The notes under the pieces were generated by a model, which was not told the origin of the DNA, did not search any database, and saw only the letters and a list, made by a program, of their open reading frames with translations. A DNA stretch of 64,000 bases from Muricea muricata (Eukaryota; Cnidaria; Anthozoa; Malacalcyonacea; Plexauridae). Made by a program: the position numbers and the translations under genes. Numbering within the stretch: position 1 is the first letter of the stretch; each line of letters opens with the position of its first letter. The DNA lies in NCBI GenBank assembly GCA_963855995.1, contig OY979721.1:2728001-2792000 (forward strand). Reading direction: 5' to 3'. Shown one piece after another: positions 34,041-46,099 of this stretch.

Positions 34041-36203
34041 TAAAGCCACTATATACATGTTCCTAACTATTTCACGCTGTAACCAATTGATCAAACAGGG
34101 ACAACACACAACATGTTCCATCAGCCTTCGCTCGGAATATCGAGATTTAGTTCGTGTCGTTTCAGTGGTATACGTAAAAATCAAACAGTTTTGAGAGCTT
34201 GTAACTACACTGAATGGCAGTATTTCCCTATAGCCACTTTGTACATGTTTTCAACTATTTCACGCTGCTAGCCTGCAACCAATTGGTCAAACAGAGAAAA
34301 CACATAACATGTTCTGTCAGCCCTCGCTCAGAATATCGAGACTTAGTTCGTGTCGTTTCAGTTGTAAAAATCAAATAGTTTTGGGAGCTTTTAACTGCAC
34401 TGCCGATGCTTGTAATTTCAGGCCGGGCAACAGCGATGTTGTTTATTTGTGAAATGGGCTGAGTATATGTGTAGCTATATGCCATACAGTTTATTCTGCA
34501 ATTTAATTGTGATGAATACCATAAGAATACATGCATGGTTATACGAAAATAACCATGCAACTAGGAAACTATCTCGCCGAAGAATAATATGTTCATTTTA
34601 AAACACTCGCAGCTTGTATGCACCATTATTTAATAGGTTATATCACAAGTAAACTGCATCGTAGTTGTCTTACAAACCCGGCTTAAAATTACAAGTGTCG
34701 GCAGTGCAGTTACAAGCTCCCAAAACTATTTGATTTTTACCACTGACAATTCTAAATCTCGACATTCTGATGGAAAATGTTGTGCTTTTTCTGTCTGACA
34801 AATTGGTTACAGCGTGACTGGCGCAGTAATGTTGTCTTTTTCGACATTCCGTGGGCTGTTCCTTTCTTGATCGAGCTTTATATGCCATTGTATTCAGTGT
34901 CCTTGATATAGGAGTCGTTTAGTAATGGCTTTGGTTTAATTCCCAAACAGTGAGTGGCAGTATTTAGCTCTTTTTGACACTGCAACGAGATAGCACAACG
35001 TTGTTACTTTCCCTATAGCCCCTATAACACGTTCCTAACTATTTCACACTGTAACCAATTAGTCAAACAGAGAAAACACATAACATGTTCTATCAGCCTT
35101 CGCTCGGAATATCGAGACTTAGTTCGTATCGTTTCAGTGGTAAAAATCAAATAGTTGTGGGAGCTTGTAACTGCACTGCCGACCCTTGTAATTTTAGGTC
35201 GGGCAACGCTGATGCGGTTTACTTGTGAAATGGCCTGCGTATGTGTGTAACTAATGCAAGCTGTGAGCATCAAACTTTCGTATTGACATGTCTTGCCTGT
35301 GTGTAATGGGTTGACTTTAAGGCGATGACATGAATATAGTTTATTCTGCAATTCTATTGTGACAATGCCATTGAAATGCAGGGACGTAGCCAGAACTTTC
35401 AAAGGGGGGAAGGGGGGGGGGGGGGGAGCCCTGCAGATACTCATAATATGATAGGTTTGACGCGCCTATCGCGTTAAATACTAGGGAGGTTTAGCAAAGA
35501 GACGTGACGTCAATGCGACGTAAAATGCCGTGATTGCCCATCTCCAGATTTGCTCACGGCATTTCCACTTCGTTTTTACCTCGCTTTGGCGTTGTCAAAG
35601 GCGTTGCGTCGTCTTTGCTAAACCTCTCTATTAACGAAAGGGGGGGGGGGGGCCGCGGCTCCCTCGGCTCTCCCCCTGGCTACGTCCCTGTTGAAATGCA
35701 TGCATGGTTACATAAAAAAACCCCATGAAAATTATGAAACTATCTTGACGAAGAGTAATATGTTGATTTTAAAACACTCGCAGCTTGTATGCAACCATCA
35801 TTTTATAGGTTATATCACAAGTAAACTGCATCGCAGTTGTCTTACAAACCCCCGGCTTAAAATTGCAAGTGTGAGCAGTGCAGTTACAAGCTCCCAAAAC
35901 TATTTGATTTTTACCACCGACAATTCTAATTCTGGACATTCTGATGGAACATGTTATGTGCTTTTCTCTGTCTGACAAATTGGTGTCTGACAAGTGACTG
36001 GCACAGTACTGTTGTCGTTTTCGACATTCCGTGGGCCGTTTCTTTCTTGATCGAACGTTATATACCATTGTATTCAGTGTCCTTGATATAGGAGTCGTTG
36101 ATTAATGGCCTTTAATTCCCAAACACTGAATGGCAGTATTTAGCTCTTTCAAGTAATGAGATAACATTGCAGCAAGATTACACTGCATTATACTGTAAGA
36201 CGG
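34041..36203. repeat. Palindrome centre with shuffled subrepeats
   Basis: Blocks of about 150-250 bp recur in both orientations. The CCTTGATATAGGAGTCGTT block occurs at 33943, 34900 and 36080, and inverted near 36985. The CCAATTGGTCAAACAGAG block occurs at about 34080, 34275 and 35050, and its inverted form CAAGCTCCCAAAACTATTTG at 34705 and 35888. Three copies carry a CAGCCTTCGCTCGGAATATC-type stem-loop. No intact gene; the frames listed by simple translation here are repeat copies of each other. Confidence 0.7.
35380..35690. mobile_element. hAT-type MITE, family A, second copy (inverted)
   Basis: Ends CAGGGACGTAGCC and GGCTACGTCCCTG with a perfect 8-bp duplication TTGAAATG (35372-35379 and 35691-35698). 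Interior matches the intron copy at 14577-14867 in reverse orientation, and G runs near 35410 and 35640 are expanded. It sits inside the palindrome centre, so it inserted after, or late during, assembly of that structure. Confidence 0.92.
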
Positions 36204-36204
36204 T

Positions 36205-36501
36205 GCAAGCAATCCAGCTTTGGGTTTCATGCAGATTGTCGATCGTCGAAATGCTGAAATGCTGCCAAAAATACAGCGCCATATTCTTCCCACTGCATTT
36301 CGTAGATCCTGCGACGGGCGTTCATACGCAAAATGTCGAGTCTTACTGGAATAGATGCAAGACAAAGATAAAGGCTATGAAAGGCGTTCGGAGGGGTATG
36401 TTTCTGGGTATCTGGATGAATTCATGTGGCGAGAGCGAGACGATCCAGACAAATTCAACGCAATTTTAAATGCAATTGACGTTGAATATCCTGTTGCGTA
36501 A
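36205..36501 (+). pseudogene. Broken Merlin-type (ISXO2-like DDE) transposase remnant
   Basis: Three pieces in changing frames. 36205-36288 reads ASNPALGFMQIVDRRNAEML and onward. 36296-36408 reads HFVDPATGVHTQNVESYWNR then KTKIKAMKGVRRGMFL. 36409-36501 reads YLDEFMWRERDDPDKFNAIL and onward to a stop. The HTQNxES-W block and the YLDEFMWRER tail are hallmarks of ISXO2-like transposases of the Merlin superfamily; the E of the block is the likely third catalytic acid. The segment that should hold the second acid (SDEW-type) is deleted between pieces one and two, and a frameshift separates two and three. Non-functional. Only the C-terminal third of the protein is present. Confidence 0.8.
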
Positions 36502-37303
36502 AGACAACAACAAAAGACTGAAAACCGGTTCGTATAGGAACCAACACTTATATAAAAGATATTTAAACGAATTTTCCATATTTCTGATGTTTTTTATCTT
36601 TTTATTCTACTAAGTAAAGGGGGGGGGGGGGTTATATTAAAATGATCATTTCAACATTCGCCACCTCATGCATAGAGGGGGTGGGGGGCGATGGATTCAT
36701 TTGATCCCACATAACGTATTCTATCTGTTCGGTGGTAATAAAACTTCAAATAGTTTTGGGGGCTTGTAACAGCAATCCCGACATTTATGAATTTAGGCCA
36801 GGATTGCAAGACAACTGCGATGCAGTGTACTGGTGATATAATATGTTTGTGTTTTGTCTGACGAATTGACATAGTGAATAGGCACAATGCAGTGCCATCT
36901 TGTTGCAATATCTCAATACTTGAAAAAGCTAAAGACTGCCATTCAGTGTTTGGGAATTAAACCCAAGGCCATTAATAAACGACTCCTATATCAAGGACAC
37001 TGAACGTAATGGCATATAAAGTTCGATCAAGAACGACAAACAGTCCCCGGAATATCAAAAAAGACAACAGTGTTAACCGTTCTTAATTGTGTAAACTTCT
37101 TGCAAAGACCTCGCTCGTTAAAGCTAACCACACAACTAAACAGATTATTTCTTCTAATTTTCAGTGTGTTTAGCTTTTGCACGACTTTGATTTAGTAAGC
37201 GCTGTCGTCTTTCACTCTTTCCTAAAAGAAAACACTTGCTCTGAAGACTTTGCGCACCGATGCCTCTTGAACCCGCACGCTTTGGGAAGAAGTTCGCCAC
37301 ATA

Positions 37304-38656
37304 TCAAAAAAAGGTAATCGAACTCTGCAGTGCTCTAGCGCGTTCATTATACAATCTACAGTAATCATTCTTTCGCATCCGGAAATACCAGGCTTTTTTA
37401 GCTTTCGATTGGCACCATTTTTGTGAAATTTGAAGAAAGATTGGGCAAATACGAATCAAATGAAAATAGCCGGTCGAAATCGCATATTTCCACCTCTGCG
37501 CATTATTAATGCAGCGAATAAGAAAAGAAAATGTCATTAATCATTTATCATTTATCTGTCACAAGAAACAATTAACATTACTAATAAAATGCCAGAAGTT
37601 TACTACCTAAGCTAAAGCCCTGTCCACACGTATGCGGATATTTTTGAAAACGGAGTTTTTTTTCTCTGTTTTGGAAAAAATTCGCATCCACACGTAGCGT
37701 ATTCGAATCGTTTTAGCCCGTCCACACGTAAACGCAAAAACGGAGGAAATATGATAGCGCCCGATATGGAGCATGCGCGTCGTCTAGTAATATGAGATCA
37801 TCCAAACGATCGCAGGCTCCAATTGCCATAATCTATGCGTGCACAAATATCAACTATGCAAACTTGACGCAAGTATCTCTTTTGTGTTGTGTTCGGGGAT
37901 TGCTTCGTATTAACTTTAGTAAGTTTGTTAGAATGGAAATGGCCAAGTTAACAAAAGGAACAACTAAATCTAAGGCAAAAGGCATATTCTCGGTGAACAT
38001 TTAACATACTAACATGCAGCTGAGTGCATACTATTATACATGAAATCAGCCCAAGTAAAATAGCCATACACTTTTGATCTGCCATCTTGAAAACATGCAA
38101 CCACCGACAAACCCGCGTCGCTATAGACTGGACCCAATTATCACGTCATCGTTTTCGAAAACCTTCGTTTTCACCCGTCCACACGTAAACGCGAGATCGG
38201 CGTTTTCGAAAACCTCCGTTTTAACCCGTCCACACGTAAACACGAAAACGGCGTTTTCGAAAACCTCCACTCTGGAGAGCGTTTTCGAAAACCTCCGTTT
38301 TCGCTCACCGAAAACGCCGTTTACGTGTGGACGCAACGCCAAAACGGAGGAAAAAACCTCAAAAATATCCGCATACGTGTGGACGGGGCCTAAAATTGGT
38401 CAATTACTTTTGTAATTTAATCCCTAATGGGATTAAATTTCAACAGATTTTCAATAAACTCCCAATGGAGAAAAAATGCGATTTCGACCTGCAATTTTTA
38501 TCGCATTTGTGTTTGCTTGATTTTTCTTCAAATTTTATAAAACCGATGGCATTTCAAAGCTAAAAGCCTGGTCTTTCCAACTACGCAAGAATTATTTCTG
38601 TATGTTAAATATTGAACGCCCTAGAGCACATCAAAGTTTGATTACCTTTTTTTTGA
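37304..38656. mobile_element. TA-flanked inverted-repeat element, 1353 bp, in right arm
   Basis: Terminal repeats of about 44 bp (TCAAAAAAAGGTAATCGAAC at the left and its near complement ending GATTACCTTTTTTTTGA at 38656) are flanked by TA (37302-37303 and 38657-38658). The palindrome's other arm has no such insert near 33650, which confirms it as an insertion. No transposase; it hosts a second element at 37617-38389. Confidence 0.8.
37617..38389. mobile_element. 773-bp non-autonomous element nested inside the TA-flanked element
   Basis: Ends GCCCTGTCCACACGTATGCG and CGCATACGTGTGGACGGGGC, followed inward by GATATTTTTGA on both arms, with a 5-bp duplication CTAAA (37612-37616 and 38390-38394). 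The interior repeats CCGTCCACACGTAAACGC and TTTTCGAAAACCTCCGTTTT several times in both orientations, so several overlapping spurious frames appear on both strands (38074-38415, 38121-38342). Superfamily not assigned. Confidence 0.85.
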
Positions 38657-38824
38657 TACACCCTGTATATCTTGGCACAGTGTAGTAATTTAGCTAAACC
38701 GCTACACGCTAACACTACACTGTAGTCGTTATTGCTTAAATATTACCTCCTTAAGACCTTAGCCTCGCGGTACTGACTAGTATCTTTCCTGCACTCGACC
38801 GTCTAGCTTTGACTTGAGTTTTGG

Positions 38825-39067
38825 GTGGAACAGGAACCGAACAGTCCAACCTCAATTGGACTTGAACGGTCCCCGATCCATCTAAAATCAAAGTTAAACG
38901 ACGTGGGGAAGTCGGAAGACAGTAGTTATCTTTACCTCTCGGCCACCGAGGGAAAGATGTTTGCCGATGAGAACTCGAAAGGGTCTTCCTTGCTCATCAG
39001 CATAGAAATAAAAAAAAAATACAAAAACCCCCCTTACAGCCGCTTTTTTGGCGAATTAACAAAGTAA
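38825..39067 (+). pseudogene. Right-arm copy of the shared coding-like frame
   Basis: Plus-strand counterpart of the frame at 33040-33300, open for 80 codons from an ATG and ending at TAA after GELTK. It differs by substitutions and a short indel around the KKKYKN segment. The neighbouring hairpin formed by GGACTGTTCGG/CCGAACAGTCC-like sequences in each arm lies just upstream. Confidence 0.4.
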
Positions 39068-41329
39068 ACTAAAAGTAAAGAAGTATAAGAAACACCCGGG
39101 TTAGAAATACTGACTAGGAAGCTGAAAATAAGTTTTTTATTGCGCGAATAAAGTGTTGGATATTCTCTCTCGAAGAAGCTTCGCCATTCAAATTGTTTGT
39201 GCCAAGACTAAACTGGATAAAAAATAACAAGTGATTCAAGAGAAATATCTGGCGTCATAGAAGGGAGACAACTGAAAGAAATTTGAGTTAAAATGACGAA
39301 AAAATGGCGTCGTTTTCTGCAATCTTAAAAATGCAACCAAAGTCTTTCAAGTGAAGTTTAACATTAACAATATTGGGTATTCATTACACATGTAAGCATT
39401 CTTTAACTATTCTACGTATTTAAATGGTAAATATATCGGATAGTAAATGTTACATTTTTGATAAAAAATTCGACCTGGTAATCTCGCTTTTTAAATTTCA
39501 TAATATAATAATGACTGAGTTTCTATTTTTCTCTCTTTAGCTAGACCAGAGCAGACCATTCAAAATGGAATACTGGTGACATCATTAAAACAGAATCTTT
39601 TTAAGATAAATTTTTTTTATCTAAGGTCTGGGTCATTCAGCTCTACAACTGATTTGGTTTAGCGTTGAGACATTAATTTTGTTTAATTTCTTTTTCTTTC
39701 GTTCCTAAACGGCATATTTCGTTAAAATGTTAGATACTGCAAAACAACCACGTGATAAATGCTATGCTAGAAGCCAACACAAAAAAAGGACATTCAAGAA
39801 AGAATTTCATGGAAAGAAAACCAAATATTACAATATACATACTATTAATGTAAATTGTGCACCACCCACATTTAGAAATTTATTTGCAAAAATGAATCAA
39901 GCCATCTGTTTGTTAAGCTCCTTTCGTGGTCAAAACTATTTTTCGCGATACAAGCAATGAATAAGACCTGCCTATCTTTCTCCCCACTGACAACACATAT
40001 ATACAATGGGGAGAATACCAATGAGGAGAAAAGTTCCAACAATTGGTACTTCCCTCTAAGCCATTCAAACCATTATGAAACAATTCCAAAGTTAGTTTAT
40101 TCATAAGAGAACAGTGGTACAGTTGTAAGGGATACGTAATAATGTATGAAACTGAACATGTAAATCAATAACGAAAAAAACTTACAACAACTGCCGGTGT
40201 CCCTACTAAGCTTTTTTAACCATAACAACACAAGTCCAAAATTAGTTTATTCATAAGAAACAAGTGGTACAGTGCTGCAAGAAAAATTTCAACTGATTTC
40301 GATAAAAAATACAAAGTTTCTGAATAAAGACAGGTAGCACATAGAAAGATCTAGAGCAATTAGGAGGCCAAATGGGTAAAATCAATGCCCAGGTGAAACA
40401 TAGCTATAATGCATTTCCAGAACACCAGATTAAGTCTTTTTATAAACAACGCCACATTTAGTCATTTCCACAAAATTTCACTGAATTTCATCACAACTTA
40501 AACATTTCTAAAATTTCAGCTACAATTAACAATGAGGAAAAAAGTTACAACGTGAGGTATCTCCCACTAAGCTTTTCCATATATAAAAAGAAAAGTCAAA
40601 AGTTAGTTGATTCTTACACGACCAGTGGTACAGTTATACATGAAAAATTTCAAATAAATATGGTGCAAAATGCTTCTGAATGAAGACAGCTAGCACATAA
40701 AAAGGGCCATTAGCAGGCTAAATGGGTACAATCATTGGCAACCTTAAACATAACTATAATGCATTTTAAGAAAACCAAACAAAGTTTTTTCACAAATAAT
40801 GCATCATTTGGACATTTCCACAAAGTTTCAATGAATTCCATAACAAATTACACATTTTCAAAATTTCAGTTAAAATTATGCAACAATTAACTACGAGGAA
40901 AAAAGTTACAACAAGAGCTATCTTGCATTAAGCTTTTCCAAATATAACAAGACAAGTCCAAATTTAGTTTATTTTTAAGAGACCACTGGTACAGCGATGC
41001 ATGAAAAATTTCAACTGATTTCGATGCAAAATGAAAAGGTTCCAAATCAAGACAGGTAGCACATAGAAAGAGCCATTTAGAGGCCAAAGGAATAAAATCA
41101 TGGGCAAGCTGAAAGATAACTATAATGCATTTCCACAACTCCAAACTAAGCTTTTTCACAAACAATGCGTGATTTGGTCATTTCCACCAAGATTCAATGA
41201 ATTCCATCACAAATTGCACATTTTAAAAATTTCAGGTAAAATTATGGAAATATTAACAATGAGGAAAAAAGTTACAACATCTGTTACCTCCCACTAAGCT
41301 TTTCAAAATATAACAAGACAAGTCCAAAG

Positions 41330-42900
41330 TTAGTTTATTCTTAAGAGACCAGCGGTAAAGTGATGCATGGAAAAATTCAACTGATTCCAATGCAAAATGA
41401 ATGGTTCTGAATCAAGACAGGTAGAACATAGAAAGAGCCATTGGCAGGAAATGGGTAAAATCATGGCCAAGCTGAAACATACCTTATAACGACTTTTCAG
41501 AACTCCAAACAAAGTTTTTTCACCAACAATGTGTGATTTGGTCATTTCTAACAAGTTTCAATGAATTCCATCACAAATTGTACATTTTCAATATTTCAGG
41601 TACATTTGTAGAACAATTAGCAATGAAAAAAAAATTAACAACATCTGTTATCTCCCACTACGGTTTTCCAAATATAACAAGACAAGTCTAAAGTTAGCTT
41701 ATTCTTAAGAGACCAGCGGTACAGTGATGCATGGAAAAATTCAACTGATTCCGATGCAAAATGCAAAGGTTCTGAATCAAGACAGGTAGAACATAGAAAG
41801 AGCCATTGGCAGGAAATTGGGTAAAATCATAGCCAAGCTGAAACATAACTATAATTCATTTCCAGAACTCAAAACTAAGTTTTTTCACAAACAATGCGTG
41901 ATTTGGTCATTTCTACTAAGTTTCACTGAATTCCATCACAAATTAGACATTTTAAAAATTTCAGGTACAATTGTAGAACAATTAGCAATGAGGTAAAAAG
42001 TTACAACATCTGTTATCTCCCAGTAACCTTTTCCAAATATAACAAGACAAGTCCAAAGTTAGTTTATTCTTAAGAGACCAGCGGTACAGTGATGCATGGA
42101 AAAATTCAACTGATTCCGATGCAAAATGCAAAGGTTCTGAATCAAGACAGGTAGAACATAGAAAGAGCCATTGGCAGGAAATTGGTAAAATCATGGCCAA
42201 GCTGAAACATACTTTATAACGCCTTTTCAGAACTCCAAACAAAGTTTTTTCACCAACAATGGGTGATTTGGTCATTTCTACCAAGTTTCAATGAGTTCCA
42301 TCACAAATTGTACATTTCCAATATTTCAGGTACAATTGTAGAACAATTAGCAATGAGGAAAAAAGTTACAACATCTGTTATCTCCCAGTAACCTTTTCCA
42401 AATATAACGAGACAAGTCCAAAGTTAGTTTATTCTTAAGACACCAGCGGTACAGTGATGCATGGAAAAATTCAACTGATTCCGATTGCAAAATGCAAAGG
42501 TTCTGAATCAAGACAGGTAGAACATAGAAAGAGCCATTTGCAGGAAATTGGGTAAAATCATGGCCAAGCTGAAACATAACTATAACTCATTTCCAGAACT
42601 CCAAACTAAGTTTTTTCACAAACAATGCGTGATTTGGTCATTTCTTCCAAGTTTCAATGAATTCCATCACAAATTGTACATTTTAAAAATTTCAGGTACA
42701 ATTCCAGAACAATTAGCAATTAAGAAAAAAGTTACAACATCTGTTATCTCCCACTAAGCTTTCCAAATATAACAAGACAAGTCCAAAGTTAGTTTATTCT
42801 TAAGAGACCAGCGGTACAGTGATGCATGGAAAAATTCAACTGATTCCGATGCAAAATGCAAAGGTTCTGAATCAAGACAGGTAGAACATAGAAAGAGCCA
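41330..42900 (+). repeat. Satellite block duplicated at about 44250-45820 (8-monomer offset)
   Basis: Diagnostic variants recur with an offset of about 2918 bp: CATAGCCAAGCTG at 41830 and 44748, the frame beginning MVEMTKSPIVGEK at 42284 and 45202 (minus), GCCATTTGCAGG near 42534 and 45451, and ACAATTCCAGAAC near 42699 and 45617. This shows copying of a multi-monomer unit rather than single-monomer expansion. Confidence 0.75.
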
Positions 42901-43499
42901 TTGGCAGGAAATTGGGTAAAATCATGGCCAAGCTGAAACATAACTATAATTCATTTCCAGAACTCCAAACTAAGTTTTTTCACAAACAATGCGTGATTTG
43001 GTCATTTCTACAAAGTTTCAAAGAATTCCATCACAAATTGTACATTTTAAAAATTTCAGGTACAATTGTAGAACAATTAGCAATGAAGAAAATGTTACAA
43101 CATCTGTTATCTCCCAGTAACCTTTTCCAAATATAACGAGGCAAGTCCAAAGTTAGTTTATTCTTAAGACACCAGCGGTACAGTGATGCATGGAAAAATT
43201 CAACTGATTCCGATGCAAAATGCAAAGGTTCTGAATCAAGACAGGTAGAATATAGAAAGAGCCATTGGCAGGATATTGGGTAAAATCATGGCCAAGCTGA
43301 AAGATAACTATAATTCATTTCCAGAACTCCAAACTAAGTTTTTTCACAAACAATGCGTGATTTGGTCATTTCTACCAAATTTCAATGAATTGCATGACAA
43401 ATTGTACAGTTTCAAAATTTCAGGTACAATTGTACAACAATTAGCAATGAGGAAAAAAGTTACAACATCTGTTATCTCCCAGTAACCTTTTCAAAATAT

Positions 43500-44740
43500 A
43501 ACAAGCAAGTCCAAATTTAGTTTATTCTGAAGACACCAGCGGTACAGTGATGCATTGAAAAATTCAACTGATTCCGATGCAAAATGCAAAGGTTCTGAAT
43601 CAAGACAGGTAGAACATAGAAAGAGCCATTGGCAGGAAATTGGGTAAAATCATGGCCAAGCTGAAACAAAACTATAAATCATTTCCAGAACTGCAAACAA
43701 AGTTTTTTCAAAAACAATGCAAGATTTGGTCATTTCTACCAAGTTTCAATGAATTCCATTACAAATTGTACATTTTAAAAATTTCAGGTACAATTGTAGA
43801 ACAATTAGCAATGAGGAAAAAAGTTACAACATCTGTTATCTCCCACTAAGCTTTTCCAAATATAACAAGACAAGTCCAAAGTTAGTTCATTCTTAAGAGA
43901 CCAGCGGTGCAGTGATTCATGGAAAAATTCAACTGATTCCGATGTAAAATGCAAAGGTTCTGAATCAAGACAAGTAGAACATAGAAAGAGCCATTGGCAG
44001 GAAATGGGTAAAATCATGGCCAAGCTGAAACATACCTTATAACGCCTTTTCAGAACTCCAAACAAAGTTTTTTCACCAACAATGTGTGATTTGGTCATTT
44101 CTACCAAGTTTCAATGAGTTCCATCACAAATTGTACATTTTCAATATTTCAGGTACATTTGTAGAACAATTAGCAATGAAGAAAAAATTAACAACATCTG
44201 TTATCTCCCACTACGGTTTTCCAAATATAACAAGACAAGTCTAAAGTTAGCTTATTCTTAAGAGACCAGCGGTACAGTGATGCATGGAAAAATTCAACTG
44301 ATTCCGATGCAAAATGCAAAGGTTCTGAATCAAGACAGGTAGAACATAGAAAGAGCCATTGGCAGGAAATGGGTAAAATCATGGCCAAGCTGAAACATAC
44401 CTTATAACGCCTTTTCAGAACTCCAAACAAAGTTTTTTCACCAACAATGTGTGATTTGGTCATTTCTACCAAGTTTCAATGAGTTCCATCACAAATTGTA
44501 CATTTTCAATATTTCAGGTACATTTGTAGAACAATTAGCAATGAAGAAAAAATTAACAACATCTGTTATCTCCCACTACGATTTTCCAAATATAACAAGA
44601 CAAGTCTAAAGTTAGCTTATTCTTAAGAGACCAGCGGTACAGTGATGCATGGAAAAATTCAACTGATTCCGATGCAAAATGCAAAGGTTCTGAATCAAGA
44701 CAGGTAGAACATAGAAAGAGCCATTGGCAGGAAATTGGGT
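43500..44740 (+). repeat. Satellite block duplicated at about 50065-51300 (18-monomer offset)
   Basis: ACAAGCAAGTCCAAA (43501 and 50066), AACTATAAATCATTTCC (43671 and 50236), AGTGATTCATGG (43912 and 50477) and the CCCACTACGGTTTTCC monomers (about 44208 and 50773) recur with an offset near 6565 bp. Confidence 0.7.
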
Positions 44741-46099
44741 AAAATCATAGCCAAGCTGAAACATAACTATAATTCATTTCCAGAACTCCAAACTAAGTTT
44801 TTTCACAAACAATGCGTGATTTGGTCATTTCTACTAAGTTTCAATGAATTCCATCACAAATTGTACATTTTAAAAATTTCAGGTACAATTGTAGAACAAT
44901 TAGCAATGAGGTAAAAAGTTACAACATCTGTTATCTCCCAGTAACCTTTTCCAAATATAACAAGACAAGTCCAAAGTTAGTTTATTCTTAAGAGACCAGC
45001 GGTACAGTGATGCATGGAAAAATTCAACTGATTCCGATGCAAAATGCAAAGGTTCTGAATCAAGACAGGTAGAACATAGAAAGAGCCATTGGCAGGAAAT
45101 TGGTAAAATCATGGCCAAGCTGAAACATACTTTATAACGCCTTTTCAGAACTCCAAACAAAGTTTTTTCACCAACAATGGGTGATTTGGTCATTTCTACC
45201 AAGTTTCAATGAGTTCCATCACAAATTGTACATTTCCAATATTTCAGGTACAATTGTAGAACAATTAGCAATGAGGAAAAAAGTTACAACATCTGTTATC
45301 TCCCAGTAACCTTTTCCAAATATAACGAGACAAGTCCAAAGTTAGTTTATTCTTAAGACACCAGCGGTACAGTGATGCATGGAAAAATTCAACTGATTCC
45401 GATGCAAAATGCAAAGGTTCTGAATCAAGACAGGTAGAACATAGAAAGAGCCATTTGCAGGAAATTGGGTAAAATCATGGCCAAGCTGAAACATAACTAT
45501 AATTCATTTCCAGAACTCCAAACTAAGTTTTTTCACAAACAATGCGTGATTTCGTCATTTCTTCCAAGTTTCAATGAATTCCATCACAAATTGTACATTT
45601 TAAAAATTTCAGGTACAATTCCAGAACAATTAGCAATTAAGAAAAAAGTTACAACATCTGTTATCTCCCACTAAGCTTTCCAAATATAACAAGACAAGTC
45701 CAAAGTTAGTTTATTCTTAAGAGACCAGCGGTACAGTGATGCATGGAAAAATTCAACTGATTCCGATGCAAAATGCAAAGGTTCTGAATCAAGACAGGTA
45801 GAACATAGAAAGAGCCATTGGCAGGAAATTGGGTAAAATCATGGCCAAGCTGAAACATAACTATAATTCATTTCCAGAACTCCAAACTAAGTTTTTTCAC
45901 AAACAATGCGTGATTTGGTCATTTCTACCAAGTTTCAATGAATTCCATCACAAATTGTACATTTTAAAAATTTCAGGTACAATTGTAGAACAATTAGCAA
46001 TGAGGTAAAAAGTTACAACATCTGTTATCTCCCAGTAACCTTTTCCAAATATAACAAGACAAGTCCAAATATAGTTTATTCTTAAGAGACCAGCGGTAC

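Larger units (their letters stand above)
32015..39955. repeat. Large imperfect palindrome, about 8 kb
   Basis: The left arm (about 32015-34040, possibly further) and right arm (about 36890-39955) are diverged reverse complements. Paired blocks include 32010-32060 with 39920-39955 (TTTTGACCACGAAA), 32190-32240 with 39735-39790, 32620-32700 with 39300-39370, 33130-33300 with 38840-39010, 33730-33800 with 37180-37250 and 33880-34010 with 36930-37060. The right arm is interrupted by a nested insertion at 37304-38656. The centre holds rearranged subrepeats, an hAT MITE and a transposase relic. It may be a composite foldback transposon or an old inverted duplication. Confidence 0.85.

Noticed and set aside
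38074..38415. 113-codon frame with repeated RPHVN motifs
   Set aside because: The repeats come from CCGTCCACACG subrepeats of a non-autonomous element; an equally open frame exists on the other strand.
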